Shown here: positions 35,240-47,740 of the stretch, piece by piece
Layout of the letters: every line of letters starts with the position of its first letter
Position numbering within the stretch: the stretch's first letter is position 1
Assembly (NCBI GenBank): GCA_928212115.1
Contig: CAKMRJ010005412.1
Location: 247,872,050 to 247,936,049, forward strand
Length of the DNA stretch: 64,000 nucleotides
Direction: 5' to 3'
From: Lactuca virosa
Lineage: Eukaryota; Streptophyta; Magnoliopsida; Asterales; Asteraceae
The notes under the pieces: model-generated
Seen by the model: only the letters and a program-made list of their open reading frames with translations
What the model was told of the DNA's origin: nothing
The model's database searches: none
Made by a program: the position numbers and the translations under genes

Positions 35240-38173
35240 ATGCCGCCAAGGAAGGAGACTAGACTATCTAGCAGCACAGCACCACCCCCACTACCACTAC
35301 CAACACCACCATCACCATCACCGACACTTCCACCACCACTACCAACACCACCATCACCATCACCGACACCTCCACCACCATCACCATCACTGACACCTCC
35401 ACCACCATCACCAACACCTCTGCCGCCGCTTCCACAATTTGATCCAACAATACTCCAAGCTGCAATAGCAGCAGCAGTAGCGGCAGCCGTGTCCCAAATT
35501 GTCTCTAATGGGAATGGTGGATCTGGGCCAGGTGTTACACCCTCTAACCAGGGCGACAGATGGGTGCGCACAAGAGAGTGTTCTTACAAAGACTTCACCA
35601 ATGGCAAACCCGACAGTTTCAATGGGAGCGGGGGAGTCATCGCTTTAATGCAATGGTTTGAAAGGACCGAAGTAGTCTTTCAAGTGTGCTCTTGCCCCGA
35701 AGCGAACAAAGTTAAGTTCGCAGCCTTCACATTCATCGGTCGGGCCCTTACTTGGTGGAACTGCCGGATTAGTTCACTTACTCTCGAAGTGGCTAGCTCC
35801 ATAACCTGGGCAGAACTAAAAACCTTGATGATGAAGGAGTACTGCCCGAGAGGCGAAATTCAAAAGCTGGAACAAGAACTTTGGAACCTCAGGATGACGG
35901 GCTCCGACCTTGAAACCTACACCACCCGATTCAATGAATTGGCCCTCCTCTGCCCAGCAATGGTCACTCCAGAAGATAAGAAGGTGGAACGATACCTCTG
36001 GGGACTAACATCCCGGATTCACGATAGCGTACTAGCCTCGAAACCCACTACTTTTGCAAGTGCCAAAGAATTGGCACAACAACTTATCGACCATAGAGCC
36101 AGCCAAGGCACTATAGCGACCACCACTGATCAATCAAAAGGGGGAAACAACAAAAGGAAGTTTTGGAACCAAAAGAAGAGCCAACCAGCACAAGACCCCG
36201 CTAAGAAGCAACAAACTGTTGCTGTCTATGCTGCCACTACTGCTACCACTCCAGCACCACCGAAGCCATATGCTGGAACCCTACCCAAGTGCAACAAGTG
36301 CAACTTTCACCACAATGGTGCTTGTAGGGAGATGCACTGTAACAACTGCGACAGGAAGGGGCACACTGCTCGTTTCTGTAAAGCGCCGGCTCGACCAATC
36401 AACCAAGTCGCCAGTACGGGGGCAACCCGAACCTGCTACAACTGTGGAGACGCCGGTCACTTCAAAAGAAACTGCCCCAAAGCACAAGCCCCTAATGCTG
36501 GTGGAGTAGGAAGAATTCTGGCAATAGGACATGGGGAAGCAGTTGAGGATCCCGCGGTGGTTACCGGTACGTTTCTCCTCAATAACTCTTATGCATGCGT
36601 ACTATTCGATAGTGGAGCGGAGAGGAGTTTCGTGAGCCACCAATATAAACAATTACTTGAACAAAATCCCCAAGCACTAAAGGATACTTATGTAGTAGAA
36701 ATGGCAAATGGGAAAGTAGAACGCACTAGCGATATATACTCAGAGTGTACTCTCACTCTAGACAACCATACATTTAAAATTGACCTGATGCCGGTCACCA
36801 TAAAAAGCTTCGACGTAATCATCGGGATGGATTGGTTAGTTCCTCACCGTGCCGACATTCTATGTTACGAAAGGGCCGTTCGCCTCAATCTACCAAATGA
36901 CGAAACCCTTCTCATCTATGGTGACAAACCTAGTGCGAATTTACAAATCATCTCATGCATCAAAGCCCAAAAGTATCTCCGGAAGGAGTACCACGCCTTC
37001 TTGGCCCACGTAGTAGACAAGAAACAAGACGTGAAAGACATCAAAGACATCCCCGAAGTGTGTAACTTCCCGGATGTGTTCCCAGAAGATCTTCCTGGTG
37101 TACCACTCGCACGACAAGTCGATTTCAGAATTGACTTAATACCCGGAGCTACCCCCGTAGCCAGAGCTCCATACCGCCTCGCACCAACAGAAATGCAAGA
37201 GTTGTCCAGTCAGTTGAACGAGCTTTTGAGCAAAGGGTTCATCAGACCAAGCTTCTCACCTTGGGGAGCACCAGTCCTTTTTGTAAAGAAGAAGGACGGA
37301 TCCTTTCGCATGTGCATCGACTATCGGGAACTAAACAAACTCACCATCAAGAACCGATATCCTCTACCCCGAATCGACGACCTTTTCGACCAACTCCAAG
37401 GAGCAAATTTCTTCTCAAAGATCGACCTAAGGTCAGGTTACCATCAGCTACGAGTTCAAGAAGAAGATATTCCCAAAACTGCATTCAGAACTCGCTATGG
37501 GCACTACGAGTTTGTGGTGATGTCCTTCGGTTTAACAAACGCACCTGCGGTATTCATGGACCTAATGAATAGAGTGTGTCGACCCTACCTAGACAAGTTT
37601 GTAATCGTATTCATCGACGATATCTTGATCTACTCGCGAAGCGAAGAAGAGCATCGCCTACATCTACGCCAAGTGCTAGAGACACTAAGAGCGGAGAAGC
37701 TTTATGCTAAGTTCTCTAAGTGTGAATTCTGGATTAGAGAAGTGGATTTCCTTGGCCATGTGGTAAGTGAGAAAGGCATACATGTGGATCCCTCCAAGAT
37801 CAAGGCAATCGAGAATTGGTCAGCACCCAAGACGCCAACCGAAATTCGACAATTCCTTGGGCTTGCTGGCTACTACCGAAGATTTATACAAAACTTCTCC
37901 AAGATTGCGAAACCACTCACCACCTTGACGCAGAAAGGTGTGATATTCAAGTGGGAAAATAAACAAGAAACTGCTTTCCAAACGTTAAAACAAGCCCTAT
38001 GCAGCGCACCGATCTTGTCTCTCCCAGAGGGAACCGAAGACTTCGTAGTGTACTGTGATGCTTCGAATCAAGGCCTCGGATGTGTGCTCATGCAGAGAGG
38101 GAAGGTTATCGCGTATGCATCAAGACAGCTTAAGACGCACGAGGTTAATTATACTACCACGACCTGGAATTAG
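35240..38173 (+). pseudogene. gypsy element C Gag-Pol, first part (Gag, protease, RT, RNase H start)
   Basis: A 977-residue frame. Residues 13-68 are an unusual Pro/Ser/Thr-rich repeat made by a CCACCATCACC-type minisatellite. The Gag domain is at about 115-290, and two zinc-binding knuckles lie at about 350-412 (the second is CYNCGDAGHFKRNC). The protease active site is LFDSGAERSFVS at about 455-466. RT follows at about 620-860, with the active site FIDDILIYS near 787-795. RNase H begins with YCDASNQGLGC near 935. The frame stops at 38173 because one base is missing in the run near 38155-38163; the continuation is in another frame from 38191. Otherwise no nonsense codons are seen. It lacks only that frame for a full polyprotein. 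Confidence 0.92.
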
Positions 38174-38190
38174 GAGCAGTAGTATTCGCT

Positions 38191-39903
38191 TTGAAGATCT
38201 GGAGACACTACCTCTACGGCACGAAATGCACTATCTTCACTGATCACAAAAGTCTTCAGCATATCCTCAATCAGAAAGAGCTCAACATGCGACAGAGGAG
38301 ATGGGTAGAGTTGCTGAATGACTACGAGTGCGAAATTCGTTATCATCCGGGCAAGGCCAATGTAGTGGCCGATGCTCTAAGCAGGAAGGAGTACTCGGGC
38401 CGCCGAGTAAAATCCTTAACAATGACAATCCATTCCCACCTGACCATACAAATCAAGGAAGCTCAACTGGAAGCTTTGAAACCAGAAAAGGTGGCAGGAG
38501 AGACATTAAGGGGAATGGATAAAAACTTAGAAGTCAAGGATGATGGAGCACGTTATATCATGAACCGGATTTGGACACCGAAGTTCGGTGGACTCCGAGA
38601 CGTCGTCATGAATGAAGCACACAAGACTCGATACTCCATCCATCCCGGGTCGGATAAGATGTATCTGGACCTCAAGAAATTATACTGGTGGCCGAACATG
38701 AAAGCTGAGATTGCTACCTATGTGAGCAAGTGTCTGACTTGCGCCAAGGTCAAAATCGAATACCAGAAACCATCCGGGCTATTACAACAGCCGGATATAC
38801 CTGAGTGGAAGTGGGAACGAATAACCATGGACTTCATAACCAAGCTGCCTAAGACATCGGGCGGGCTTGACACCATATGGGTAATCGTAGACAGATTGAC
38901 CAAATCAGCACACTTCCTACCGATAAAAGAAACCGACAAGATGGAGAAGCTGACTAGAACGTACATCAAAGAGATTGTACGACTCCATGGTGTGCCGATA
39001 TCCATTATCTCCGATAGAGATAGTAGATTTACCTCACGGTTTTGGCAGTCTCTACAAAAATCATTGGGAACTAGGCTTGACATGAGTACGGCCTACCACC
39101 CACAAACCGACGGACAGAGCGAACGAACCATTCAAACGTTGGAAGACATGTTAAGAGCTTGTGTGATAGACTTCGGTAAAGCATGGGATACCCATCTACC
39201 GCTTATCGAATTCTCCTACAATAACAGCTATCATACTAGCATCAAAGTCGCTCCATTCGAAGCTCTTTACGGTCGCAAATGCAGATCACCCCTGTGTTGG
39301 GCTGAGGTGGGGGATACACAGCTAGCTAGAGGGCAAGTCTCTAATAGCACCCTCACTGGCCCTGAAATCATAAGGGAAACCACAGAAAAGATCGTTCAAA
39401 TTCGAGAAAGACTGAAAGCGTCTCGCGATCGGCAAAAGAGTTACGCAGACAAACGACGCAAACCCTTGGAATTCCAGGTGGGTGATCGTGTACTACTAAA
39501 AGTTTCCCCTTGGAAAGGAATGATACGATTCGGCAAACGCGGGAAACTAAATCCAAGGTACATCGGGCCATTCGAAATCCTTGCTAGGATTGGGCCAGTA
39601 GCATACAAACTTCGATTACCTCAGGAACTCGACAAAGTACATCCCACATTTCACGTGTCGAACCTAAAGAAGTGTTTGTCTGATGAGACACTCGTAATAC
39701 CACTCGACGAAATCGAAGTTAACGAAAATCTCCACTTCGTGGAGGAACCAGTCGAAATCATGGATCGGGAAATCAAACGAACGAAACAAAGTCGTATTCC
39801 CATCGTGAAGGTCCGTTGGAACGCTAAACGAGGACCCGAATTCACCTGGGAACGCGAGGATCAGATGAAACAAAAGTATCCACATCTCTTCCCAAACTCT
39901 TGA
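38191..39903 (+). pseudogene. gypsy element C Pol, second part (RNase H, integrase, chromodomain)
   Basis: The frame resumes inside RNase H (FTDHKSLQHIL, ADALSRKE). The integrase zinc-binding region (HPGSDK..KCLTCAKVK) lies at about residues 150-188. The catalytic triad is visible: TMDFITKLP near 213, ISDRDSRFTS near 274 and GQSERTIQTLED near 311. The GPF/Y-type module (RYIGPFEIL) is near 455, and a chromodomain-like end (EEPVEIMD..VKVRWNAKRGPEFTWERED) closes the protein. Chromodomains in this clade are known to steer integration to chromatin. The stop is at 39901-39903, 54 bp before the right LTR. Confidence 0.92.
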
Positions 39904-39945
39904 AATCCCAGTCAAAATGAAAATTTCGGGACGAAATTCCTTCTA

Positions 39946-39957
39946 ACGGGGGGATGA
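39946..39957 (+). other. polypurine tract of element C
   Basis: ACGGGGGGATGA directly before the right LTR, in the position for plus-strand priming. Confidence 0.85.
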
Positions 39958-42595
39958 TGTGACAACCGTCAAATTTCGGTCAAGTCAAAGTCAAACAAAG
40001 TCAACAAGTCAAACCGGTCAACTCCAATAACCCTTGTATGTTAGGGTTTACGTTATGTAATCACTATACAATTCGCTATTTTAATGAGAAATCATCATTT
40101 GGAAAGTTCATGTGTTTGATTTTCCTTAGCCTTAACAGTGCTAAACAACGAACCAAAGCGATAAAACACTATTGCACAATCATCGGGATTGTGTACGACA
40201 CTAAAACACGGTTTAACGGGGTTTACGAACCTTGCGTTGTGAAGCCGGACACTCAAATTAATCACAAACGAAACCTCTCTAAATCGTTTTCACTCTATCT
40301 CTTTCTATTTGAAATCTCTCCCAAATCTCTCTCGCAGACGGCCCCTTTTTACCGGTTTTTCGACTACGACTTCGTTTTAACTCCGTTTTTCATTATTTTA
40401 ACGTGGGATTTTCACCCAAAACTTTATTTTATAAACTAAGGCCCCAAAATATATAAATCTCCAGGGTTTTTATAAAAATGTATTAAAAGAATTGGTGGTT
40501 GGACTAATTATTGAGGGAATATTTGCTTTTCCTTATTTTATGACAAAAGCAAGCCACCACCACCTCACTCTATGATCATCCACTCTTTCCCACTACTCCT
40601 TGTCACCTTAGTGGACCTTTACACCCAATCTCCAGCTCTTCCCACGTTCTAAGAGCTGGAGGATTGATCCTCTCTCCTCATTCTCCATAAAGTTCTTTCA
40701 TTCTACACTTAGCAACCAAAGGACACTCTCCAAAATTCTCTCATCTTTTCTCTCAACTTCAAGAACTTCAAGGCTTTCTCCAGGGATTTCTTCCTTCAAT
40801 TAGTAAGTATCTTCATCATTCACATAATTATTAAACTCCATTCTACTCAAATCATTGATATCTTACACAAATTCCATCTTATTCGGTGTTAGATTCTCGA
40901 ATCATCAAGACATCTTCTTAGTGTTCTTGGGTTGAACACTTCCTCTATCTCACTTTCATCTACTGAAATCACATAAGGTGAGTTCATACCCCTACATTTA
41001 CATGTTTTCTTAAGTTTTAAGGGGGGAATACAAGTAAAATCATCAAGAACACAATTAAACTTTTTCTAACAGATTACATCAGAAAAGATGGACTTTAATC
41101 ACGGACTGTTTTGGTCAACTTAAATATTTTAGTTTTCAAAACTGTTCCAGGTGCAAGTAGTTCAAACTCTTAGCTTTAAAATGGCTACTTGCACATCTCC
41201 ATATGATGTTTCTACAATTTATGGTGATTTTTACAAAACTGCCTATCATTTCAGAGGCAAACCCGGACCAGTCTGTGATTATGGACATTTTGACCTCTGT
41301 TAGAGATCACTAAAAATCATGATAAAATTTATGAACAAACTAGACTCATATTCCAAACTCTAATAATTTGTGGATTTGGATTTGGAGCTTTGATGATTTT
41401 TCTATAAATTTTCTAAGAACAGTAACAGAAACTGTATTCAACGAAAAGTTGCTGTCAATTTCATTTCACCTTGTAACATGTTGAGCAAGGTGTATATCTT
41501 TATGTGATTATATGTTATTGCAATATATGACATTTTATCTTAATATTTAGACACACATCAGTTTACAAATGGATTTGGACATATAAAATATAAAGAATAA
41601 CAAGTGATTATAATCAAAGTACAACCGATACATTCAAACATTTAATAAACTATTTTGAATATAGTTTGCATACATTACTACGTACTACCCTTGGTTGATA
41701 AACTATAATAGGTATAGTTTATGATACATTACATAACACATACATTTAAAAAGGGTACATTTATACAAAGGATATTTTCATTAAGCAAGGTACGGCCATA
41801 TGGTACCAAGTTTTCATAACACGTAATTCCGTTAATGACTTTGTGAGACATTTACTTCAAATTACCATTAAGTCCTGTATTGTAACCAGAGTCTCCTTGA
41901 GGGAGAGCGTGATAGTTGTGTATAGATCTATATTGGGTTTGACAAACCCACACCTAAACTGCATGCAACAGTTAGACCGATAGGTCTGGGGTGACAAATG
42001 TCATAACATTTCCGACGCCCGAAGAACGTCGTTTAGGCAACCTTGGTCATAGCATGGTTATAATAAACTCACACAAAGTATTAATAAATATTGGAATTTA
42101 CGGGAACTTTATTAAAATTAAACGAGTTTATGTCGATTTAAACTTACATTATTTATTATAAGTAATAAAAGTTACTTATACATTTCGGTCTTTGAATTTA
42201 AGACTACATATACATTTTAAGGAAAATATTGGATTTTCTAAAACAAATACTACTTTTACAAACGAAAGGCTTTTAATAATACCAAACAAAAGCTTATGAA
42301 CTCACCAACCTTTGTGTTGACACTCTTTCAAAAACAACTTGTATTCTCAGGAAATCATTAAACAGGTAACCAAGTGCTTTTGAGGATGGGGCGCTAAGGC
42401 GTCTACTATTTCATATTTTGTCAACATATTGTAATTGATTCGTAAACATGTAATTCATACAATGATGTAACTTTTTCAATTATATATATGTTGGTTGTGT
42501 TTGCTTCAATTACTATTACAATTGTTGTTATGATACTATACATGAAGTCCTCCACCCCTGGACGTTTCCGCCATCCTTGGTTTGGGGGTGTGACA
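39958..42595 (+). repeat. 3' LTR of gypsy element C (2638 bp)
   Basis: Nearly identical to 31639-34287. The largest difference is the loss of one copy of an 11-bp duplicated phrase (CTCCCAAATCT) near 40317. Confidence 0.93.
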
Positions 42596-42600
42596 AATGC

Positions 42601-44046
42601 CCAGGTAGTAAGTTAATCTTCCAAGATCAGACATCTCGAAGTTCTTGGACATTTCAAATTTGAACCTTTTGATCATGCTCAAATTTGTACCTGTGACAAA
42701 ACAAATCATCAACATAGATTGCTAAAATTAGCAAGTTGGATCCTTCGTTCTTCCGGTACACCGATGGTTCTTTCATGCACTTGTGAAATTTCATTCCTTT
42801 CAAAATCCCATCAAGTTTCGTATTCCATGCTCTCGGTGCTTGTCTAAGACCATATAGTGCTTTTGAAAGACGGTACACCTTTGTGCTCATCGCCTTTCCT
42901 TATGTAGCCTTCCGGTTGATACACATAGACGGTTTCTCTCAACTCTCCATGTAAGAAAGCCGTCTTGACATCCAAGTGGTGAAGCTCCCATCCATTGGTA
43001 GCGGCTAAGGCAATGAGAAACCGTATGGTTTCGATGCGAGCTACCGGAGCAAATACTTCTTGAAAGTCAATACCAGGTTGTTGTACGTACCCTTTAGCAA
43101 CCAATCTTGCCTTGTGTTTGTTTATGGTGCCATATGCATTTTCTCTCAGCTTGAACACCCATTTGAGTCCAATGGGCTTCACCCCCATAGGCTTGTTTAC
43201 GAGAGACCAAGTATTGTTCTTGTTGATCGAATTGATCTCTGTATTCATGGCTTTGACCCATTGTGGTTCTTTCTTTTCCTCTTCAACCGATATCGGCTCG
43301 TCATTGGTTGCTAGGAGAAGTTCTTCAATATCATCAACATAAAGTACATAATCTCGTAATCGAATTGGAAGCACCTTTGGTCTTGTGGGCCTTTGGTTTT
43401 GAACATTGTTTACGTTGTTGTTGACCGGACTTGGTTGCTCATTTTCTTGTACCTCCACTCCGTCTTCAATCTCGTGATCCGATTCGTTTGGTTCAATTGG
43501 TTCGTTGTTTACATCGTTTCCTTGGTTGTTGTTCGCCTTATCTTCCGGTAAATCCCATGGTACTATGAATGATCCTGGTTCTTCATTGTCGGGTGTAGCT
43601 TCGTTAACCCAATTCCACCCTTTGGTTTCATTAAAAATAACGTCTCGACTTACGATTATTTTTTGTGTAACCGGGTTAAAAAGACGATAAGCTTTCGTAC
43701 CCGGTTCGGAACCAAGATGCACCAGTGGTCTTGATCTATCATCCAACTTCTTCACGTTTACCGGTTCAACTTTTGCATACGCTAGACACCCAAAGATGCG
43801 TACGTTCTCCAAATTAGGTTTTCTTTTATACAACTTCTCGTACGGAGTTGTATTACCAAGTACTCTTGTGTAAACACAGTTGATCAGGTTTGTGGAGTGT
43901 TTTACCGCTTCTCCCCATAGATAGTTTGGAACATGCATCGCCTTCATGATACTTCGTGTCATGTCCATAAGTGTTCTGTTTCTTCGTTCCACAATACCGT
44001 TTTGTTGTGGTGAATATGGGGGCGGTAAGATGACGTTTGATTCCAT
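42601..44046 (-). pseudogene. copia element B integrase end and reverse transcriptase
   Basis: Frame 44046-42844 starts at the integrase glutamate motif (PQQNGIVERRNRTL) and runs through the RT palm entry (WVKAMNTEINSI, GLKWVFKLRENAYG, FLHGELRETVYVYQPEG). A shift near 42880 passes to frame 42890-42654 with LYGLRQAPRAWN and the active site LAIYVDD. The last codons before the gypsy insertion read towards GRLTYYLGI, continued across element C. Two frameshifts and the insertion make it inactive. Confidence 0.85.
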
Positions 44047-45994
44047 TTAGATCACAAAATGAATTGAACTGGAGTGAGGTAAACTCACCCCCTCGATCAC
44101 TTCGAAACACCTTCAAAGACTTTCCAAGCTCATTCTCCGCCAAAGCTTTGAACCTTTTGAAGTGTGAAAACGCCTCACTTTTCTCTTTTAAGAGAAAAAT
44201 CCACATATACCGTGAAAAATCGTCAATTAGTGTGAAAATGTACCGATTTTGACCCTTCGTTGACGGTGTTATCGGACCGCATAAATCACCGTGAACTAGC
44301 TCCAATGGTCGTGTTGCTTTGTACGTCGTCATTAATGGAAATGACTTTCTTGTTTGCTTGCCCACCAAACAAGACTCACATAATTGATTTTCATTGTCAA
44401 AATGTGGTAACCCTTTAACTAGACCCTTCTTGGACATCTTCTTCATAGACTCGAAATTGATGTGCCCAAGTCTTGCATGCCAGCGCCACGTGTCTTCACT
44501 TAGTCTTGAATGAAGGCAAATAGGTACTCCAATGGGCAACTGTATTTTATAAAGGCGGTTTGGAGTTCTTTGTACCTTCATTAATAAGCAGTTGTCGGCA
44601 TCATGCATTGTCAAATAGTTGTCTTTCATCCGAATATCGCACCCGACTTCGGTTGCTTGTCCGAGACTGAAAATATTAATTTTCAAATCCGGAATAAAAT
44701 AAATCTCCGTTATCAATCGTTGTTTCCCCGATTTTCCTTGGAAAACAATTGAGCCTTTCCCTTTTATTTCGATACACGAATTATCACCGAATTTGACCTT
44801 TCCGGTTATTCCTTCGTCGAGTTCGGAGAAAAATGAACGATTTCCCGTCATGTGATTACTCGCCCCGTTGTCCAAATACCACACATCGTTGTCTTGTGAG
44901 TTGTATTTGGATGGCATCACCTTTTCTTCATTTAGAAACACTTTTTCATGAAAAAATACAGTTTCATCAGCGTCGTCTTGCTCGGTGAAATTGCTTTCTT
45001 GGAATTTTTGAATTCGGTCCGGACATTTGGACGCGTAATGGCCCAATTTATCGCATCTGTAGCATATAATCTTTGACAGATCTTTTTTCGGGTTTTGGTT
45101 CGAGTCTGAATTGAAATTTTGCTTGTTTTTGGGCTTATTATGGTTCAGGGCCGAACTGGGCCGGTTTCCTCTTGGGTCTGACCCACTGGGTCCTGCTGAC
45201 CCGGATCCTCCACCCGACCCGGATCTGTTCCGATTAACCCTCCCACCTTCACCCGATTTCGCCCATTTCCCCTTCGACTCTCTCGATCCACCTGAAGAGC
45301 CACAGCCACCGCCGCTGCTCGAGCTACCACTCGATCTCGAGGCAAACAACACCTTCGCGCCTCCTTCTCCGCTGTCATCTGCCTCCCTTATTCTCTCCTC
45401 GTACGCTTTCAGACGTCCGACTACGTCCTCGAAGCCAACGGATTTCAGATCGAGCACCTGCTCGAGGGATGCCACCAGATGGATGAATCGCCTGGGAACA
45501 ACCTTCAGAAGCTTCTTCACAAGCTTCGACTCGTCAATTGTTTCACCAAGTGAGGCAGATTTCGAAGCCAAACCGGAGAGTTTTCCGGCGAACGAGTCAA
45601 TTGACTCTGTCTCGATCATTCTCAACCGATCGAAATCGGTGTTTAATGTTTGCAGTCTCGCCTCCTTTACCCTATCAGCTCCGACGTATCGAGCTTTAAT
45701 CGATTCCCAGAGGACCATCGCTTTATCGACGTCCCCTATCTGCATTATCAAGCTCTCAGGGATTGCTTGATACAGCAATCCCATGGCAAGGTAATTCTTT
45801 TCTTCATTTTCTTCTCCTGGATCACTTACTGACCAGCTTTTATGAATTCGTAGGACAACTTTCATACGGAGGGACCAGACCATGTAATTGGTCTGGTTTA
45901 GCATTGGGCAAGCCACTGATGTGGTTCCAATTTCTTTGATTCTGACCGGAGGTGTAGCAGCACCGGTACCTCCAGCATCTTCAATGTCTGACAT
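44040..45994 (-). pseudogene. copia element B Gag, protease and integrase core
   Basis: The frame starts MSDIEDAGGTG at 45994. The UBN2-type Gag domain spans about residues 30-200, a Gly/Ser-rich linker follows, and the zinc knuckle is CYRCDKLGHYASKC near 312. The protease-like site is WYLDNGASNHMTG near 372, then GAG_pre-integrase HARLGHIN. The integrase has LVHGDLCGP and VFRSDRGGEFTS with two of the catalytic acids. Near 44040 the frame shifts, so the third acid lies in the next frame. The residues after about 675 in this frame are out-of-frame reading. Confidence 0.88.
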
Positions 45995-46068
45995 CTTCTT
46001 TTACTGGTGTCCTTCTTGATCACCAAGTATTGAATTCAAGGCCCCTGTTCTTGAGCTCTGATACCAAT

Positions 46069-46349
46069 TCACGCTTCACAGAAATGTAATAGCACACAAT
46101 ATATATCAAACTACTCTTTGATTAATTTGGAAATATAACTCAAAAACCAAATTAGTTTACAGTGTGTTTTTGTTTCTCTGTGTTGGTGTGTATTACCCTC
46201 TTGATAATGCACTGTATTTATAAGATGGACTAAATCATTTCCAATCCTATAATAATAAACATGAGACCTAACCAACTTGTTGGTGTCCCCTACTTTATTT
46301 GTGGGTGGAAGACATGAGTGGAGTAAAATGAGGAATTAGGATTCCAACA
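46069..46349 (-). repeat. 5' LTR of copia element B (281 bp)
   Basis: Partner of 30501-30781. The primer site lies on its left flank and TSD GATAC and ankyrin exon 4 on its right. Confidence 0.88.
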
Positions 46350-47658
46350 GATACCCTCATTACGATGAGACACAGCAATGTGAAATATACTTCGTTTATT
46401 TTCGTTGTTCCATATAAGATCAGGATATTTACTAATAAGCTCAAGTACAAACTCTGTGTTTCCCATTTCAGCTGCAACAAACAATATATGAGACGAATAT
46501 GTTACCCTTCCATTAATCACAGTCCCCGGACCTCTTAGTATATTATCTACTTCAGACTTTGGCCTTTCAACAACTCTTGTCCATATCTTTCTTAGTACTT
46601 GCATAGCCTGGCTTTCCCCTACATCAGCTCCTACCTTTAAACAAATGCCTACAAAAAATGATAACATAGATCAAATAATAAAACTTGTAGCTAGATGAAC
46701 ATTAAATGAGTGATACTTACTTGACTTGACGATTCTCCAAATGTTATGTGTTTGTGGTTCGTAAAAAGCATAAGGCTTTTGAGCCAAAACTCCGAGTATA
46801 GTCCCATTTTGAGCGAGGTCTGAATGGTTTTCCAATATTTTAAGTGCAGCATCTGTAAAAGATTCCAACATCTCTTATTCAAACATGTTTTTATTGTGTG
46901 TGTGTATATATATGTATATATATCTTACCAAAGAGATCAAACTCAACGCACTTTAACAAAAGCCACTGCTTTGTCGAGGCTTTCCATTCAGACCCTTCCA
47001 TTCTGTTGGACTTTTTTGTAGAGATAACGAACCATATCACAATTCCCATAAAATGCAGCGACACAAAGTGGCACCAATCCTTCACTACCACGGATTGTGA
47101 GCAGGTTTTTGTTTTTAGCCACCATGATCTTTGCCATTTTCACGTTTCCAGCTGCAGCTGCTAAGCAGAGGGCAGTGTCGTCGGTTTTAGTTTGAAGTAG
47201 CAAGTGTTGGACTTCCATCATGTTCACAAGATTATTTACGAAAGTGGTGCTTTCGCCTAATGCTGCAACATGAAGCGCTGTTTCACATCTTTCTGTGATA
47301 CTAGAGTATAACAGTTCTGGTGTCATTTGAATGATGATTTCCGCAGTTTTCCAATCTCCTTTAATCGATGCTTTGCATAGACGAACACAAATTTCATTGA
47401 AGTCTATTCTTCTGTCATCTAAGTATTAATTTCCGATATTATATTAAATATTAAACAAAAATCTAATGCATGCATCGCAAGATAAGGGCAAAACCTAATA
47501 AATGACGCTAATTAATTAATTAAGAACCAGTTATAATGCTATATAGCTTTTTGATTAGTAAAGGTAAATTGCACTAGAAGAAAGTCGAAATATATTTGTA
47601 TCACCAATCACGCAACGGTTTTGTTGGTAGGATTCGTTGTATGAATGATATATATATA

Positions 47659-47740
<82 letters not shown>

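Larger units (their letters stand above)
31639..42595 (+). mobile_element. Ty3/gypsy chromovirus (Tekay/Del-like) element C, nearly intact, TSD AATGC
   Basis: The element begins TGTGACAACC and ends GTGTGACA, with AATGC at 31634-31638 and 42596-42600. It is complete: LTR 31639-34287, primer site TGGTATCAGAGC at 34291-34302, gag-pol 35240-39903, purine tract AACGGGGGGATGA before the right LTR at 39958-42595. LTRs differ at about 12-15 places in 2.6 kb by eye, so the insertion is young. The integrase carries a C-terminal chromodomain, which places it with chromoviruses. One base is missing near 38160, shifting the pol frame. This insertion split copia element B, which had already split the ankyrin gene. 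Confidence 0.93.
30501..46349 (-). mobile_element. Ty1/copia element B, inserted in the ankyrin gene, TSD GATAC, itself split by gypsy element C
   Basis: Two 281-bp LTRs (30501-30781 and 46069-46349) are flanked by GATAC at 30496-30500 and 46350-46354. The primer site TGGTATCAGAGCTC lies beside the right LTR on the minus strand (46055-46066) and a G-rich purine tract lies beside the left LTR. Coding order on the minus strand is Gag, protease, integrase, RT, then RNase H, with RT and RNase H separated by the gypsy insertion. Without element C it is about 4.9 kb, normal for copia. LTRs differ at about five positions by eye (about 98 percent identity). Confidence 0.9.

Noticed and set aside
35227..35571. 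Gly/Asp-rich minus-strand frame
   Set aside because: It is the antisense shadow of the proline-rich Gag repeat.
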